Below, in pieces: positions 1-15,600 of a stretch of DNA of 64,000 nt; positions within the stretch are counted from its first letter, which is position 1; every line of letters starts with the position of its first letter. Origin of the DNA: Anisakis pegreffii (taxonomy: Eukaryota; Nematoda; Chromadorea; Rhabditida; Anisakidae); NCBI GenBank assembly GCA_035041965.1, contig JAPYMA010001406.1, positions 185,249 through 249,248 of the forward strand, read 5' to 3'. The notes beneath the pieces are model-generated. The model searched no databases. It was given only the letters and a program-made list of their open reading frames with translations, and was not told the origin of the DNA. A program made the position numbers and the translations under genes.

Positions 1-465
1 TGAGAGCGCTTCGAGATGTGAACCAAAAGCGCACCTAACGAACATCTTTAGCAGCAAGGAGTTGCAGTATCATACGGAGATTTCATGGCGAATTTTAGCG
101 CGACGTTCGTAAGTAAGCAAATGAAACGATGTACACACGCAGATCAAAACAACGACAAACAAAATGAAACTGACTCATCAATCACATCGAAAACGAAAAT
201 AAAATTAATAACTTCAAATGATGCAAAACAACAGCACCATTGTTACTATCTCATCAATCATCAACAACAAATTTCAACAGTTCCATTCGTTCGACTAAAA
301 CTTCACAAGCTACAACAAACTCTGTCAATAATGCATGGAATCAATCATTCATTGCCGTGAAATATTGCTTGTTGTTGTTGTTGTTGATGAACGTTTTAAA
401 ACCTTGGCACTACGACCAGCTATTGAATCAATAACAGCATTCATCACAAGTGTCACTTCAAACGC
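1..465. other. Region downstream of egl-4 (3' UTR and flank)
   Basis: No coding segment is recognised. By position it should hold the egl-4 3' untranslated region. I did not find a clear AATAAA on the minus strand close to the stop codon. Confidence 0.5.
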
Positions 466-628
466 TCAGAATCCCTCATCCCATCCCGAGAACTCATCTG
501 GTGGAATGTCCTGATCAGGCGGATAATTGTCGAAATTGCTAACGTCAGCAGGATTCGACACTTTCGGCAGTATTGGCGCTTTCAGTGTCTGTGACCTCAA
601 GCCTTCCCAATCGAAACCCATGAACCAC
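466..628 (-). CDS. egl-4: egl-4 exon 16 (C-terminal tail, stop)
   Basis: Encodes [20 protein letters not shown] and ends in the PKG tail [26 protein letters not shown] sequence, of which [10 protein letters not shown] are the final residues, followed by TGA at 466-468. The acidic aromatic tail packs on the small lobe in AGC kinases. Confidence 0.97.
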
Positions 629-3600
629 CTGCAAAAGAAATCGCTTAAGTTATCTGTTTTCATCGCAAGCATTCTTTTCTTTCTTTCCTTCATCACCATA
701 ACTCTTAAAATCTTGAATGGTAAGAACATATCACAGTCGCATTGGATGGTACGAAGGCTGACTGATGATTACAATCATAAATTCGATTTTAATCCATACG
801 ATACTTCAACTTGGACCGAAAAACCTACCGGTGTTTGCGTATATCGCCAACTCCACCGCTTCCCGAACCGAGTCGTTCACCAGGATTATCTTTACATAAT
901 TTCTTAACTAAAGCAGTTGCAGTCTTGCCGATTCTTCGATTCGGAATTTCCAATGCATCAACACCTTTCAGAATGAGTGTGTAGGTTTTCATCGGATCGG
1001 ATGCCTAAAGAATTGTGACATTGCAATTGATTTATTCGACATTTACACATAAAATAATTGATTTCTTCGATTGATTGTCAGCTGTTACACCGTAAATGCA
1101 CCCAAACTGTGTTCAAATTCAGTTGAACGACAACATGAACGCTAGACAATGGAGTCAAAAAAAAAAGTTCGATATGCAATAACCACATTTCTGGGCACAT
1201 ATCAGATGTTTTCAATGGAATAACGTTAATAATTTCGTCTTTGGATGCAAGTGATCCTTTCAAAAACCAAGCAAAATAACCAATAGTAGTTTGTACCTGG
1301 AACGGCGGTCTACCGAGCATCAATTCGCATATGTAGATGCCGAGCGCCCAGTAATCGGCCGCTTGATCGTGACCTTTATTGAGGATGATTTCCGGTGAAA
1401 CGTACTCTGGTGTACCACAGAACGTCCACGTTTTACGACCACTTGCCAGTTTCTTCGCGAAGCCGAAATCCACCTGAATTCAGGACAGTTTCTACGCATA
1501 TGGTGAATGAAGGTTATTAACGTGATATTTTTGATGGAAAGCGGAATGGTTATAATTTAGAGTGTGATGCGATGATGTTTCGAATGAACTAAATAATCCT
1601 CCTATCGAGATATGTCAATGAAGAACTCACAAGCTTGAGGTAACCGGTATTTGTGAGAAGACAATTTTCGGGCTTTAAGTCTCGATAGACGATACTCTTT
1701 CGATGCAAATATTCGAGTCCTTCCAGAACACAAGCCACATAGAAACGAGCTGTATAGTCATCGAAGTGACCCCGGTCCCTAAGTGTTGTCCATAGTTCAC
1801 CACCCAAACATACTTCCAACAGCATATAGACGTATTTCGCATCACGGAATGTTTTATACAATCTGAATTAATGCAATCAATTAGATGCATGCAAAAGATA
1901 TATTATACATTTGCGTGCAGGAGTTACGATACCTGCTGACTTCGCTTTCGATACCGCGACAGAGCGACGTGAGAATGATGTGATATTTGAGCAAATATCA
2001 ACAGCAGATGCAAAAAGAAATTCACACTACAATTACTGGATTTCAATCAATTATAAGGAGCTTTTCACTGGAACGACCGAAAAGAATCAAAAAAAAGTAA
2101 ACGCTTCTCTACTGAAATGCTTAGAATGCGCATTTTGGTGTGATTTGTTCAGAAAGCAAAGAGGCATAATTTCATATTTTGACTAGTTAATCAGTGTTGC
2201 TGGATAATTCGCTTGTGGGTGAATTTCGACGAATAACGTGTAGAAATGAGGAAGGAACGACGACGCACTTAACAATCCAATCGGATCGTGTTTCCATCAT
2301 GATATTTCTCTCGGCGAAGATATGCTCTTGCTGCCTTGTATCAACGATGTGTTTCTTCTTCAACGCCTTCAACGCGAACGTACGTGACTTATCACCGTTT
2401 ATGCACACCTTCAAGCAATCGAACATTCAGTTTTTCATTTACTGCACACTTTCATATGATAATGTACGAGAGTGTTTGTTAAGGAGTTTCAGTTTAGAAT
2501 TGATTAAGGGGGATCGCTAGGAAAAAGTAAAACCAACCATTTCAACTCGTCCAAAACCTCCAACACCCAAAGTAGCGAGTCGTTTGAGTTGCTTCAAGTG
2601 GACACCCGAGAATTCTTTCTCGATGGCCGCCTTTGATGGTGACGGCGGTTCTTGTGCAACTCTTAAAATATTTCACTCTATTACACTTTTCTGCGATCAA
2701 GCATTAACAACGTTCAAATGAATCACTCAAGTGATTCATTGCTGCTCCCAAAAGTAAAATCATATCAGCTGAGTTGAGTCAGACAAAAGTAACTATACTC
2801 AACAAGACAAAAGATTGAAGTATTCCATAAAACAATTATTTTCATCATCAACGATGGAAAGCGAAGCGAAGTTGAAACGAACACAATAGCACGTCGTTGC
2901 GAGTCGCCGTAATCCCGTTTGAGCGCATCCAAGTCACCGATAAGTTTCGTGAACGATTCCCGATCCAATGTCAAAACTTCAACACCTGGATTCATTGCAA
3001 TCACGTTCGCCGTTCGAACCTGCAATCACAATCGTTCATTCGCATGCAGACACGACCACTGACTGATACACCAACTTCGATACGATTTTTCGTGGATGAG
3101 TACCATATGGAACAGTATGAATGAATATGCTAGCGCAATCTGATGTATATTCCGAGAGAATGATGGTGACTCAATGATTTGGGCTCCAACTCATCATAGA
3201 CCATGGAACCATGATAATAGCAGTTGTATAAACATGATGTTTAATCGATACTTAGTATAATCCCAACTCGTTGACGCCAACAACGGTAATAATTCAAAAT
3301 ATAACGACAGTAACCATAATCCTAGTGATAATATCGATGATCACGGCTCTAGAGTGAAATCATCAACAGACAAATTTCATCAAGGTTGATGCCGTAGAAA
3401 TATGTTACGATATTTGTGAGGCGAATAACGTGAATGGGGATTCGAAGACGTGACCTCATGAAGGAGTCCACTAATAGAAGCGTTCATAAATTCAACGGTT
3501 TATATAGCTATCATGTTCCTGGGATATCAGTCAAGACATCGAAAAAAAAGATGTAAATTCCGAGATTGATTGGTTCATTTGCAAGGAATGAACCGAAGAA

Positions 3601-6600
3601 AGATTATTTTGAGTAGTCTCGGCGAAAAACAAAATTGGTTGAAACAGCTAATTCATCATCAGAAACAATGGAAAATCACTTTCAAAGATATTTTCTCAAA
3701 CGGAGTTGCCGAAAAAATCTAGAGAAATATATGATTGCCAAGAAAAAACAAACAACCACAACGTCTCGTTTGGAAATTAACCAAAAGCACTCACCTCTTC
3801 GCCGAGCAAAGCCTTCTCACCGAAGAAATCGCCTTGTTTGAGAATGCGTATTTCACGCGGCTCTGGTTCACCTTCGATTTGCTGTGTTACACGTACTTGA
3901 CCACTGTTCAAAATGAAGAACGTATCACCCTACAATTCACAGCATTTTGGAACGACAAATATTCCAGCAATTCTCTCATTTCGGCTCGACACAAAAAGCG
4001 AAACCATTCGCGAAACGAATTGCCTGAGATAGTTCAAAAATTGAAAACTGTTTGAGAACGATCAGAATGAATTTTTGTGAAATAAACATGCGTGAGAATT
4101 TATGAAGTGTATTAACGTGTTTACAAAAAGACTGAATGGGAATGATAAATAACGATGAGAAAGAAATTTGACGTCAGAGATTGTATGATGGATTATAGGA
4201 AACATCAGTGCGATATGCAACAAATGACGGATTATTATCGAATTTGCCAGGTTTTTTCGGATGGAATAGATTCTTCTGACATGAGAAATCAACAAAATCA
4301 GTAATTCTTTCACATGATTTTACAATTTCGGTCGGCCCTTCGAATCTAGCGTTGATCGAAATCGCTGAAGACACGACGACGACGCATTTCCGCTTCAAAA
4401 CAAAATTCACTTGATATAAGCAGAACAAAGCCCTACCTTCTCGCCTTCTCGAATAATGTAATTACCGCCAGTGTAGTAGTCTTGATCCAAACAATCGGCT
4501 ATCTTCGAGATGCGATCCTCGGAAAGATTCTCGAATATTGAAACCTAAAAATCAGTTGGATGTTCACTGAAAATACGGAGCTTGTCGAGTAGACCTACTA
4601 AAACCATAAACGATTCTCATGAACTATGAAAATTTTGACCTCTATCAAGGCTCAACAACGATCGAAAATATGGTTTCAATCATTGTCGATCGATATTCAC
4701 GAGTCGTTTTTTTGAAACAACAGTTGAATTCACACGGCGAGATGGGAAGTGAACAAGTGAATTAGAATTAGAGGGAAGTGTGCGAGGGATCGAAACGACA
4801 TGCGCGATTCGAAAAACCCGTAACGATCTCGTCTGTTAATCATCATAGAAGAGTGAAAGCATTCACTGAATTGATCCCACTGAATGAATCGATGGGTGGA
4901 ATTTGAGAGGTTTCAAATTTCAGTTTCTGTGCAGGGACATTTCAAAATGGTAATTTAAATGCATGAGAAGATCAAGTAAAAGTATTGCAAGCTATCACGT
5001 TGTCGAGGAAGGCCATAAGCTGTGCGTGCCTTTCCATACCCAGTCGCATCGTTATCATTTGGAAGACTGAGCGATCCAATACCCATAGTTGGACGTCTGT
5101 TAAGGCTTGAATTGATGCTGTCCTAGAAGCAGATTTTGGTTCAAATTCAGCGTTGTGCTAATTAGAGTTTCCTCCATCAGTTCATGGAACTCGTAACCAT
5201 CAAACTTTCCGCCTTTTCAGTTTATTCCAACTGTTGAAAATTGATGCATAGCAATAAAAGATATTGAAGTGACGAGCGAATTCAGCCACTTGATGTGCTT
5301 ATGACTAGTTGATCTTTCCAGATCGGTATTTTTAAAGTATTTGATGGCACGTGTAATTATCCATTTAGATTTTGCATAAACAATCATTTGAATACATTCT
5401 TCGATAAGATTTGTTGTGACTGACGTATTGTATTGACTAGTGACTGACGTCAGTCACAAAGTGAGCATATTGTGAGCAAATTATTGAGAACTCACTAGTC
5501 ACAAAACGTATTGTGACTAGTGAGCAAATTCACAAATGAAATATGTGAATAACACAACAATTTTCCAACAATGCGACAAGAAGTCGTTTATGCTTTATCT
5601 ATTGAGTCCACAAACTTTTATGCACTCAATAAAATCCTTTCAAACCTTTTCTATCATCAGAAAGAAAATGAAAAATAAACAAACAAACAAACCTGACACA
5701 ATTGTAAAGTATGGCAAGTTCACCCATTACTACAGCGGGCCCAATCGTGCCCAAAGCATTGCCTTCCCTTGAAACTTGCAACTGACCCTCTGAAATGTTC
5801 ATCGAATAAATCCTCCCAACTGTGAATCCACCCCACAATATGGCTTACTTCATAGCGTATGTGGTTCAGAGTGTGCCACTCGAAAGATCTTGTTTCATTA
5901 TGAGAAAAGTGAAATTGACTCAAATGAGATGATCGTTCCATCGTGAAGGAGCTAAATTTGTTGAGGGAACCAAAATTGGAAGAAGTTCCAAATGACAGAC
6001 TCTATTGGATGATTATATCAATAGTTCGGGGAGCAGTGCATATTTGGATGTGACATACTCGAAAAAATTTCATAGAACAAAGGCATCGAAAAGCGATGAG
6101 TTAATTGCGAATAAGCAAAACTGCCAACCTCCGACGACAAACAATCGATCTCCAGGCTCTCCCTCCTGGATGATCCATTGTCCAGCACGAGCACGCATTT
6201 CATACATGCACTCGACCAGTTCGATCACTTGTTCTTTCGCTAACTGCCGTAAGAAATCGTTCTTTTGAACTGCATCTCGAATCAACTGCTTCGAACTAAA
6301 ATATCAGTACCAGTCATTATTTCAGAAGTTATAAGAGAGTGCTGGAATTAGGAACAGACAAAAAACTTTTTCATTGATAGAACTACACACTTGACTAAGA
6401 ATATGTCTTCTCATAAGGCTACGCAACGTGTGAACAATTGGAATTGTTATGCCCTTGCAAGACCTCGTTCTATTCTCTTCTGTCGTATCGATAAGCCGAA
6501 AGTCGACGTGAATAATTTCGAGAAAAACGAATTGAATCATTGAGAATTTTACCCGGCCTGTTTCGGATGATGTTGTAATTTGGCTTTGTGTTGATCTAAT

Positions 6601-9600
6601 TTGGCCGGCTCGGCAGATACGGCTAATTTCTTCGAACGAACCACATCATCTGTGTTCGCCATTGCAGCATTATGCTGCAACTCGCCGCGTAGTTCATCGG
6701 ACGATTTTGATGTCTGAATATGACAACGTTAGGTTATTTAATTACGCTCATGCTGGAAGCCAATGAAATTCATGATCCTTGATTGCATTCAAACCGTGAA
6801 TGAGAAATACCCTTTGACTGATCATCACAAATGAAGTTTTTCAGAACGATGAAATTTGCGATCAGAGTGAGACTAACGTTATGCGTTCAAATCAATCAGC
6901 CATTTAAGAGAGGATAAAATATTTTCTAGAATACGTTTGAATGATCACGAAAGGAATGAATCTTCTCCTCTTTCATGCAATCAATCTTTCAGAAACCATC
7001 GTCGTACATCGGATTTTTGACAACAGTGAAATTTTACGCACGATTTGATCATTAGAATATACTCAGCTTTGTGATCTGCTTACACGCATATAATTTATCT
7101 TTTCTTCTGAGAATTTGTATCCACACTACATCTCATCAAGCAAAACCATTGAATTTAACAAGTTTGATCGCTCATCCAAGGAACGCACGCATATACGAAT
7201 GTTCTTCTATGGACGTTTGTGTTCTCAGATGCTAACAACAAGTTCTTTAGATTTATGAAATGCATGTCGCATTATGAATGAAACATCGATAATATTTTCA
7301 TTGATTCTGAATTCTGAACAATTGAGCAGTGATCAGAGCCACAAAAAGATTTCTAAATCAAACGAAAAATGAAAAGATCGTTATTGTTCACGGATGAAGA
7401 AAAAAGATATAATGAATAATATGTTTACACAACAGATAGAGATGGTTTGAAAATCTAGCAAAAAAGAAGTATAGAGAAGAATTTGGAAAAGATAAATGAT
7501 GCACACGAATGAGATATTCGTTTGTGCTGTTAAAGTTGAAGCAGGTGCTCGAATGGGAAAAAATTTATAAAAAACTTGTTCAATATGATGAGGGTAAGAG
7601 TTCATGAACAGGTGCAGCAGCTACCTAACAAGAAGTATCTCATAGACATTAAGCAATAAAACCGTATAAAAATTTTATTTTCATGTGAACGAGTAAAAAT
7701 AAGAAGCGGAAAAAACATTGCACCTTTTGTACAGCATGTGGCGATGCAGCTGATTGTGCCTTCTGATCGAGCACGGAACGTAGTTTATCGCATTCGCTCT
7801 GAAATTAAAACTGCTTTAAGAACGATAAAATTCGACTGATGCGATGCAGATGTTGAATCAGATCAGAGAACAATGACACTTCTTAGCATCATTCCTTTGA
7901 ATTGAATAAATATTCAAAGTGAAGACAGTAATGATAGTGTGTTTAATATATTGTGAATTGATATCATCCTCAAAGATATCACTCATTCTGAATGATAAAC
8001 TCAAAAATTGGTTTTCTTATTGCTACTTTAACCAAATTTTTTATCAGTAGAATTATCATACGGACCATTAAGACCATCAGATTACTGCTGATATTAACGG
8101 TGACTCATGAATGACATTAGTTGTGTGATTATAAATGTTATCAATATTGAGAAGTTTCTTTGACTGCAATGAAAATGCCAGTGGAGACTACTGTCATCAA
8201 TGCCGTCAACATTACTATCGTAACCAAGCATTTAAAATATTACGATTATCGTCATCGCTATGGCTTTTGCCATTTCCAGTACCATAATTGTTTTCGTTAT
8301 GGCTCATATTATGATGAGTTTTATTATTACGACTGCATCACATTCAATAGGCTATTATGGTTCCACTTTATTATCCCATTAAAGCCACGTCCTGCACCAC
8401 TATTATTGTCACTACTATCATCTTGCATGAAATTCACGACTATTTAATGCATGAAATTTTTGGCTGTTCCTAGAAACCAAAATTATTTTGAGTGAATATG
8501 ACTATCTTCTGAACACGGCCGCTGCTTTTTGTTTGAAACAATTTCAAGAATGCGTTGACTAACATGTTTGCGAAATATGCTAGAAACTTGCACTCAGTGC
8601 TAACGATAAGCAAATATTAATCTTCACAGCTATGTACACCCGCCGCCGATATGCTAATCTTACATTGTCAAAAAATAAATATTCACATTCAATTCGTTAC
8701 ATTCTATCGCCAGAACGATAAACTAGCGGATCGATGAACAAATGAACGTTCTTCATGCAATGTAACCCGTCTAAAACCTTGTAACTAATAAATCTATTCA
8801 ACAGCGCTTGGCAGCCACAATTTCTATCTGTTACTATCGTTTCGTTCAAATTTCGATCGTTAGACTCTCAGAAATCGCTCGAAAACCATTCATTAAACAA
8901 ATTGTGAAATGCTCAATAACATTAATCATAGCAACAACAATATTATCTTCACTAGCAACTAACCAACTAAACATCTTCCATTTCCTTTCGATTTCATTCC
9001 ATTCGGCTCACTTATTGGCTCACTCGACTGATAAACATAATTTCATTCGCGAAAACAATAAATTCGCTTCGATGAACAAAATATGCTGATGAATGAGTGA
9101 ACGGAATAACAAAAACAATGTCAATGTCGTGTAATAATAATGTCTGCATTGTGTCTTCTTAATGTTCAGATGAAGTAACTGTTTTCGTTTATATATTCGT
9201 TATTGCTGTTTGCATCCATGTTTTTGGAATAGATGCGTGCATTTCTGGGCATTATGATGTGCATTGTAAGCGAGATGTTATCAGATTATCTTGTCGTTCT
9301 CGTTCACATTCGGCTGATTAGAGCATCACACTGGGGCATTCATCCACGATATTATTCATCTTTCGTCTCATTTCAATTGGTTAGAAACGAAGAATTTTCG
9401 ACGTTTCAGCACAGCACTAGAATCCAACTTCATCTACATTTCACATTCGAAATCGCTGTGATCGTGAAGCACTTGTGCGAATGTTTTCACTTCGTTGAAT
9501 CGGAGACTGAAGACTCCAATCGTAATGGTTGTGCTTTCAAATGAACTGAATTGTGACTAACGATAAGCCTTTTTAAAATCAAAATTGTAAATTTAACATC

Positions 9601-12600
9601 CTAATCAAGGATCTCTTGAGATTTTTGGATACAGTTGTGACGATAAGAAACACAATGAGTTCATTCCATGTTTCTTGACTTCATCGATTACATTGTGGAG
9701 AGAAAATCATTTTTTTGAATCTCCAAATCTTTTCATTCTTATTCAGCTCAACTTAATCAACACATCTTACAAAATTTCGACCATCATGTCAGCCAGAGAA
9801 AAAATGGAATAATGAAACCTAACAATTTCGTTTGGACGAAAAAATAATGAATGTTAGCTGGATAATGTGGTGTTTACCAGATTATCCAGCAAGAAAAACT
9901 GCTGAGAACACTGAGCTTATTCGTACAATTGTTTGAAAAAAAGATCAGAATTATGATAGATGTATTTTCAGAAAAAAGTAAAAAGTAATCCCTCAAGAAA
10001 TACGAATGCTGTGAACAACTCAACTTATTGGTGGATTTACTTGAGAAAAAGGTGAGAAAAGAAAAACCTGAAAGGAGAAATAATGAAACTAGTTGACCGA
10101 GTGCATTGTGGATAACGGCTCTTACAAGTCACAATTTTACTCTTCTCGCTACTAGTTTTTACAAGAACAGTCACAATCTAGGGAAAGATTCGACTTGAAT
10201 CTCACCTATTGTTGGAACTGAACGAACTCCTTGAAATGCATTCCTAATATATCTTCAACAGGAATGTTTTCCAATACTTGCTTCAAATCGCTATTCTATA
10301 ACCGCCTCAAGCCAGAAGATTAATTCACCGAAAAGTTTACTCGTCAGTTGATGAAAAATCAGAAATGTGATTTCTTGGTAGAGCTGTCAAATCAGAGAAA
10401 CGATAATATTCATCGTACTGCTGCAACATTGAATATGAATGAATGCATAACAAATCCACCCTTCTGCAAACAACTCATTGAACACCTTCCAAATTGAGTC
10501 TCTTCTGTGTGCCAACATGGATACAAATGCAATTCATAATGATTTTTGCCATTAATGGCATATTTTTGAAGAGTTCTACGCCCTTGCAAGCCAAATTTTC
10601 AAACGGAATTGTGAATGACCCAATGAATTTTCAAACATTTACGAGAAATTACAGATGTGGGCAGTTTCAAGAAAGATTTCAACGAACCTTACATGTACAT
10701 GCATTAGTATTCAGTGAAGTTTTCGAACTGAATCCGCAATAAATTGATTATAAGAAAAACAGTGGATGATCAGTGTTGTAAATGAATTGTTCACATACCA
10801 ATAGCAATTCAAAGAATACGAGACAACCAATCATTTATTCAATTACTTAGACTTTTTACGAACAGAAATTTGCTTCTCACTCCTCATGTATGTTTTTTTT
10901 TCGAATGGTTGATGATCAACGGTAAAATCAAATTACTGAAGAAAAGATAAAAAATGGGAAAAATTCTCTACCAATGAAATTCGATATTGAATGCAAATTC
11001 GGATAATTCTATTTGAGAAGTACACTCATCCTTCTTATAATGCAAGAAGCTTATCTTGAAATGAAAACTATCTTTTTTTTCAGAATGAAATCAACTTGAT
11101 TGCTTCAATGCCTTCATTTTCAGAATGTTCGCTGGTAGATAAAGCGATAGGGAAACCTTCTTGAAGGTATTTGTGACATTGTGGAAGCGTAACTAAAATA
11201 CACTACCTCTAAAGAACATTCCCGTGAGCAAACAAACAAGCATTACACGCTTCTTAAATGCGTGTTGACGAATACATAAGATTGACGACTATAACATTAA
11301 TTTTCGCACAACATAATCCATCCACTGAATTCGAAAACAATCAGATTACGTACGTATAAATCCAGTAAACTGCATTCAAAAGCGTCAATTATCTTCTATA
11401 TGCAAATATCAGACGAACCCTTTCAACATCTCCAATCAATAATATCCGTTAAATGTCTCAAATTTCAATACTCTCCTCGAGGTATAAAGACATTCATCTA
11501 CTAAAACTAATTGTAAGACATTTCGATAGGCATCAACTCTTCTTCTATAATATACTGATTTGTTTCAATTCAAAGCCAAATTAAGCTTCTCTGATTTCGA
11601 ACAATGATCACATCAAGGACAGTTCCTTCGCCTGATAAATTACACTTATAGTCAAACGGCTGGGTGTCTTATTACACTAGCATCACTATGCAGTATAGTG
11701 GATTCAAGAAATCAATGAATAACAATTCGAAAGCGTTGATCGAATATTATCTGAAAGCGAGTTGTGAATTGCCGGAAATTAATAAACATGAACTGGTAAC
11801 GAGGTTAAACGAACCTGTAGTGTTTTCACCTCTCGTTCCAATTCAGTTATCCTTTTGAGTTGTGATTCAACGGTGGATTGTTGTTGCCGTATCTGACGGT
11901 CCTTTTTTTCGATGGTCTCTTCTAATTGTGGAATTAATTTTTGAATTTCGTTCGCATCAAACGTTCTTGTACCCACTTGCACCTGAAATTGAATGCATCT
12001 CATAAATTGCTCTCATATTCATATATGTAATAGAAGCACTCCTATATCTGATATCCCTCAACAGAAATCCAAAGCTTCAACTGTAATCCCAAAGGAACAC
12101 AGTCTGAAGAGTGTTTTTTTTGGAAGAATCATCGTAAAACATACCCAAGACATGGATTTATCAGCCAAATGGAACTTCTGTCAGTCTGACAACGAATAGT
12201 TTGATATTAGCAAATGCTGCCTTGGAAACTGCACGGAAAGTTTGAAAAAAAGTGTTGTTTTAAAAGATGAAACCAAATAACTGCTCTCATATTGTCTCAC
12301 TCCAGAAAAAAACTCATTTTCAGCAGATAAGCATAAAATACTGAACTGGAAGACTGCATTCACGACAATACTGCCGTAATTGAGGAAAAAATTTGCTGCC
12401 GACAAACACAATGTTTTGTTTGCGTTCTCATTTTATGACTGAACGTAAATCGTGGAATGCAGAACATAGGAGCTTTTCAACTAATCAACAATGCTGAATC
12501 AGTGTGTGACAGATTATATAAGCTTTATGAATGCCATACATAGAACAACTAGGTTCTATAATGTATGCTTTATATATTACTAGAAATACGACGAGAGACT

Positions 12601-15600
12601 AATAAATTTATTCAGCAACACTTTATGCTTCATCACAAAGCATTCAATTTCGTCTCGATTCACAAAAATTCATTAAGTCTGCTCGTGCAGTAAAACAAAT
12701 AACACGCAATGAGCATAGTGTGCAGTCGATGAATTCTGCGTGCAACATTCAAATGGCAACTCATTTTCATAACGATTGACATTCGCTCGTTTAGCAGCAA
12801 ATGCTTTGCTTCTCAACGGTTAAACGGCTTGTCAAAATCGGTGGATTGATGTGTGTAACGGATAAACGAACAACTCTAGATTTTGAAACAATTTGTTGGC
12901 TCAAAACGTCAACATTCAATTGCAATTCAAAAAATGCCATAAATACACCCAACGTACGTACTTATACATGCTTTATGTTTTGTGCTAAATTGGCTTTGAG
13001 CTAAATGTAATGTGATCGAATAATTCACCTGCATTGCATCACCAGTGCTGATAATTGGATACTGTTGAAGTGCAGAGAAAAACTAATTTTTTACATCACC
13101 ATTCGAGTGTATTTCCTAGCGAATGGCAAATTGAATTTTTTTGTGTTTAGTTGCAGCTGAATACATTATTCGCGAACATCATCGTGTATTCTGTTTTGAA
13201 TTCATTACAACTGAATATCGATATTCGAAATTCACATAGTAAAACCAATAAATAAATTCACAGATCGCTGTTGTATCAAGCGCATGCGGATGATTCGAGT
13301 GAAACACCCGATAGGAAACACGCAACATTTATTCATTCAGTAGACGTCTAGGAAGACATGTAATATTAAAGTGGTTAAAGCATGAAATATTAATCTATCC
13401 AGACACCGGTAACATGCATGCTCCTCAGGTTTCATTTGGGGAAATTGTTACGGTTCGTTACACAAACGTATCAATTTACGGACGACTGACGAAGAAATGA
13501 ATAAAGTCGGTTCATGCAAATCCAGTATCGATGTTTGTTTTGCATGCAGTTGATTGTAATTTATTCGCAAAAACACTCTCACAATAAACATTTCTCGAAA
13601 TTCACCTCTTTCACCCCAAATATCTTTAAAATTCACTTGATATTGCAGTGTGTAAGTGGAAGTGTTTCGCTGGCATAACTTTCATTTACACACTACAATA
13701 AAGGATGAATTTTGAGCTTGTTTCAGCGCCCAGTTTCATCCATTCCATTGAGGGAGAAGAAAAAACACACACAAAACACCCCAAATATGAACACAATTCA
13801 GAATGTGGACAACGCTCCAAACAATGCACGAATTGCGTGCGATAATCAATCAATCAGTAAAAGAAAAAACAAAGTTTCATCCGAATTTAGTCGTGATTCG
13901 AAGAATGCAACAAATATTCACTTTGACAGATTGTTGCGTGTAAACTTGCTGAATACTACTTGAAGTGCAATTCTTCCATTCAGCGATGAAGCAATTTTGA
14001 GTTCTACTTCGCTCCGTTGAATGACAGCAGCGAAACGATGTCGTAACTCTCGACAGTTTATTGATTCTGCTTTAAACGGTACCAACCAACTTATTAGAAT
14101 TGCCCAAATTCTCCAATCTAACAACTTCTTCTCGACCACTTATTCTTCTTCTATTTTAAGTATAAATACCCTCATGAAAAGTATTGGTTGTCTTCATTTA
14201 TTACTGTTGATCAAATTCATGGATCTCTCCGGCAAAGCATTTCATGTAATTTTTGCCATAGCCTAATAAACTCTGCTGCACAATTGTTTCTTTCGATTCA
14301 CTCTTTTTAAGGGTGAAGTTAGCTTCTTTTTTTTTGTTTCAAGAGAAGTATGCGAAGATATCAATTCAATTTCCAAGCTCTCTGCTAATGCAAGCAGCAT
14401 CGAAGATTGCCGAAAGCAACGGGAGGCATCTTCTTTCGAGAAATGATTCGATAATTAAGTTTGAAGACGACAACGTTCGACTAATGAAATGAACGAAAAT
14501 TAATTGGAATTACTCAAAAAAAGAAATGAATAAAATATAGACAAAAGTTGCAAAAACGAAAAACGCGGAGAATCAGAAGCGGTGCACCGAACCAAAATCG
14601 GGAATATTTCAACTCGGAGTGAGTGCATTCACAAAATCGACACTCCGTACCCAACCAACACTATGAAATTCTTGACGATTGTCAATTCTTTTCACTAATC
14701 ATTTCACATTCAGCCAATAGTACTTTCTGAGTGAGACAAACAAAAAAAACCCAGTTGATAAGAATCACTAAGAAGCACAACAGATTACTGAGCAATAATA
14801 TTCTTGCACATCAATTAAACTCTACCACAAAATCGTTCTAAAACAATTACACGCAAATGTGTTTGAATCGCCTTGTACACTCATTCGCTCGCTTGTTCGT
14901 TTTTCATTTGTTGAGAAGGCGCATATATTTCGAGAGCGCATATAAAATTGCGTTGTTTCGGGCATATCTCGAACAGAGCACATCCATCCAATTACAATGA
15001 TAACTGTGTAACATCACATGAAGTAATCAAGATGGAATATTTCAACTGCGATGTTTAATCATCTTATGAATGAATCATCGTAAAATCTTTTTGCAAAAAT
15101 GTTCAGAAAAAATAGCAGAAATAAACCATCAACAGTTGGAATATTCGAACACAGATGGATGCAAAACATAAACCTTTCAAACAGCACATAAAATAAAAAT
15201 ATTTGCTTTGCTTATTGAAGCGTCTCATTATCAAACGAAGGTTTTTTTTTGCAAGCACTATCATATCACTTGATTGAAAACAGCTGAGAATTATTCCTCC
15301 TTATTACAGCACCAGCAGCAACAGAATGAATTGCGGTGGAGTTCGTTGGAAGAAAGATGCGATGACTATAAAGTGAAAATATAGTGCCATTAAAAGTTTG
15401 GAAGAGTATTCAGAAAAGCAAATTCTGATTTTTTGTTTTCGCCAATAAAACCGTGCCATCATCACGTGCATTCAAACGTAAATGAAGGTGTTTCTGTTTT
15501 TTCATCTAAGCAAACGCAAGAGTTTGTCATGCGTAGACGAATGCTCACTGATGTATTTCATTTCATTCGATACGTCGTCGTCTGTCTGCATTTTCTGTGC

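Noticed and set aside
527..907. 126-codon plus-strand frame
   Set aside because: Antisense to egl-4 exons 16 and 15, crossing a confirmed intron.
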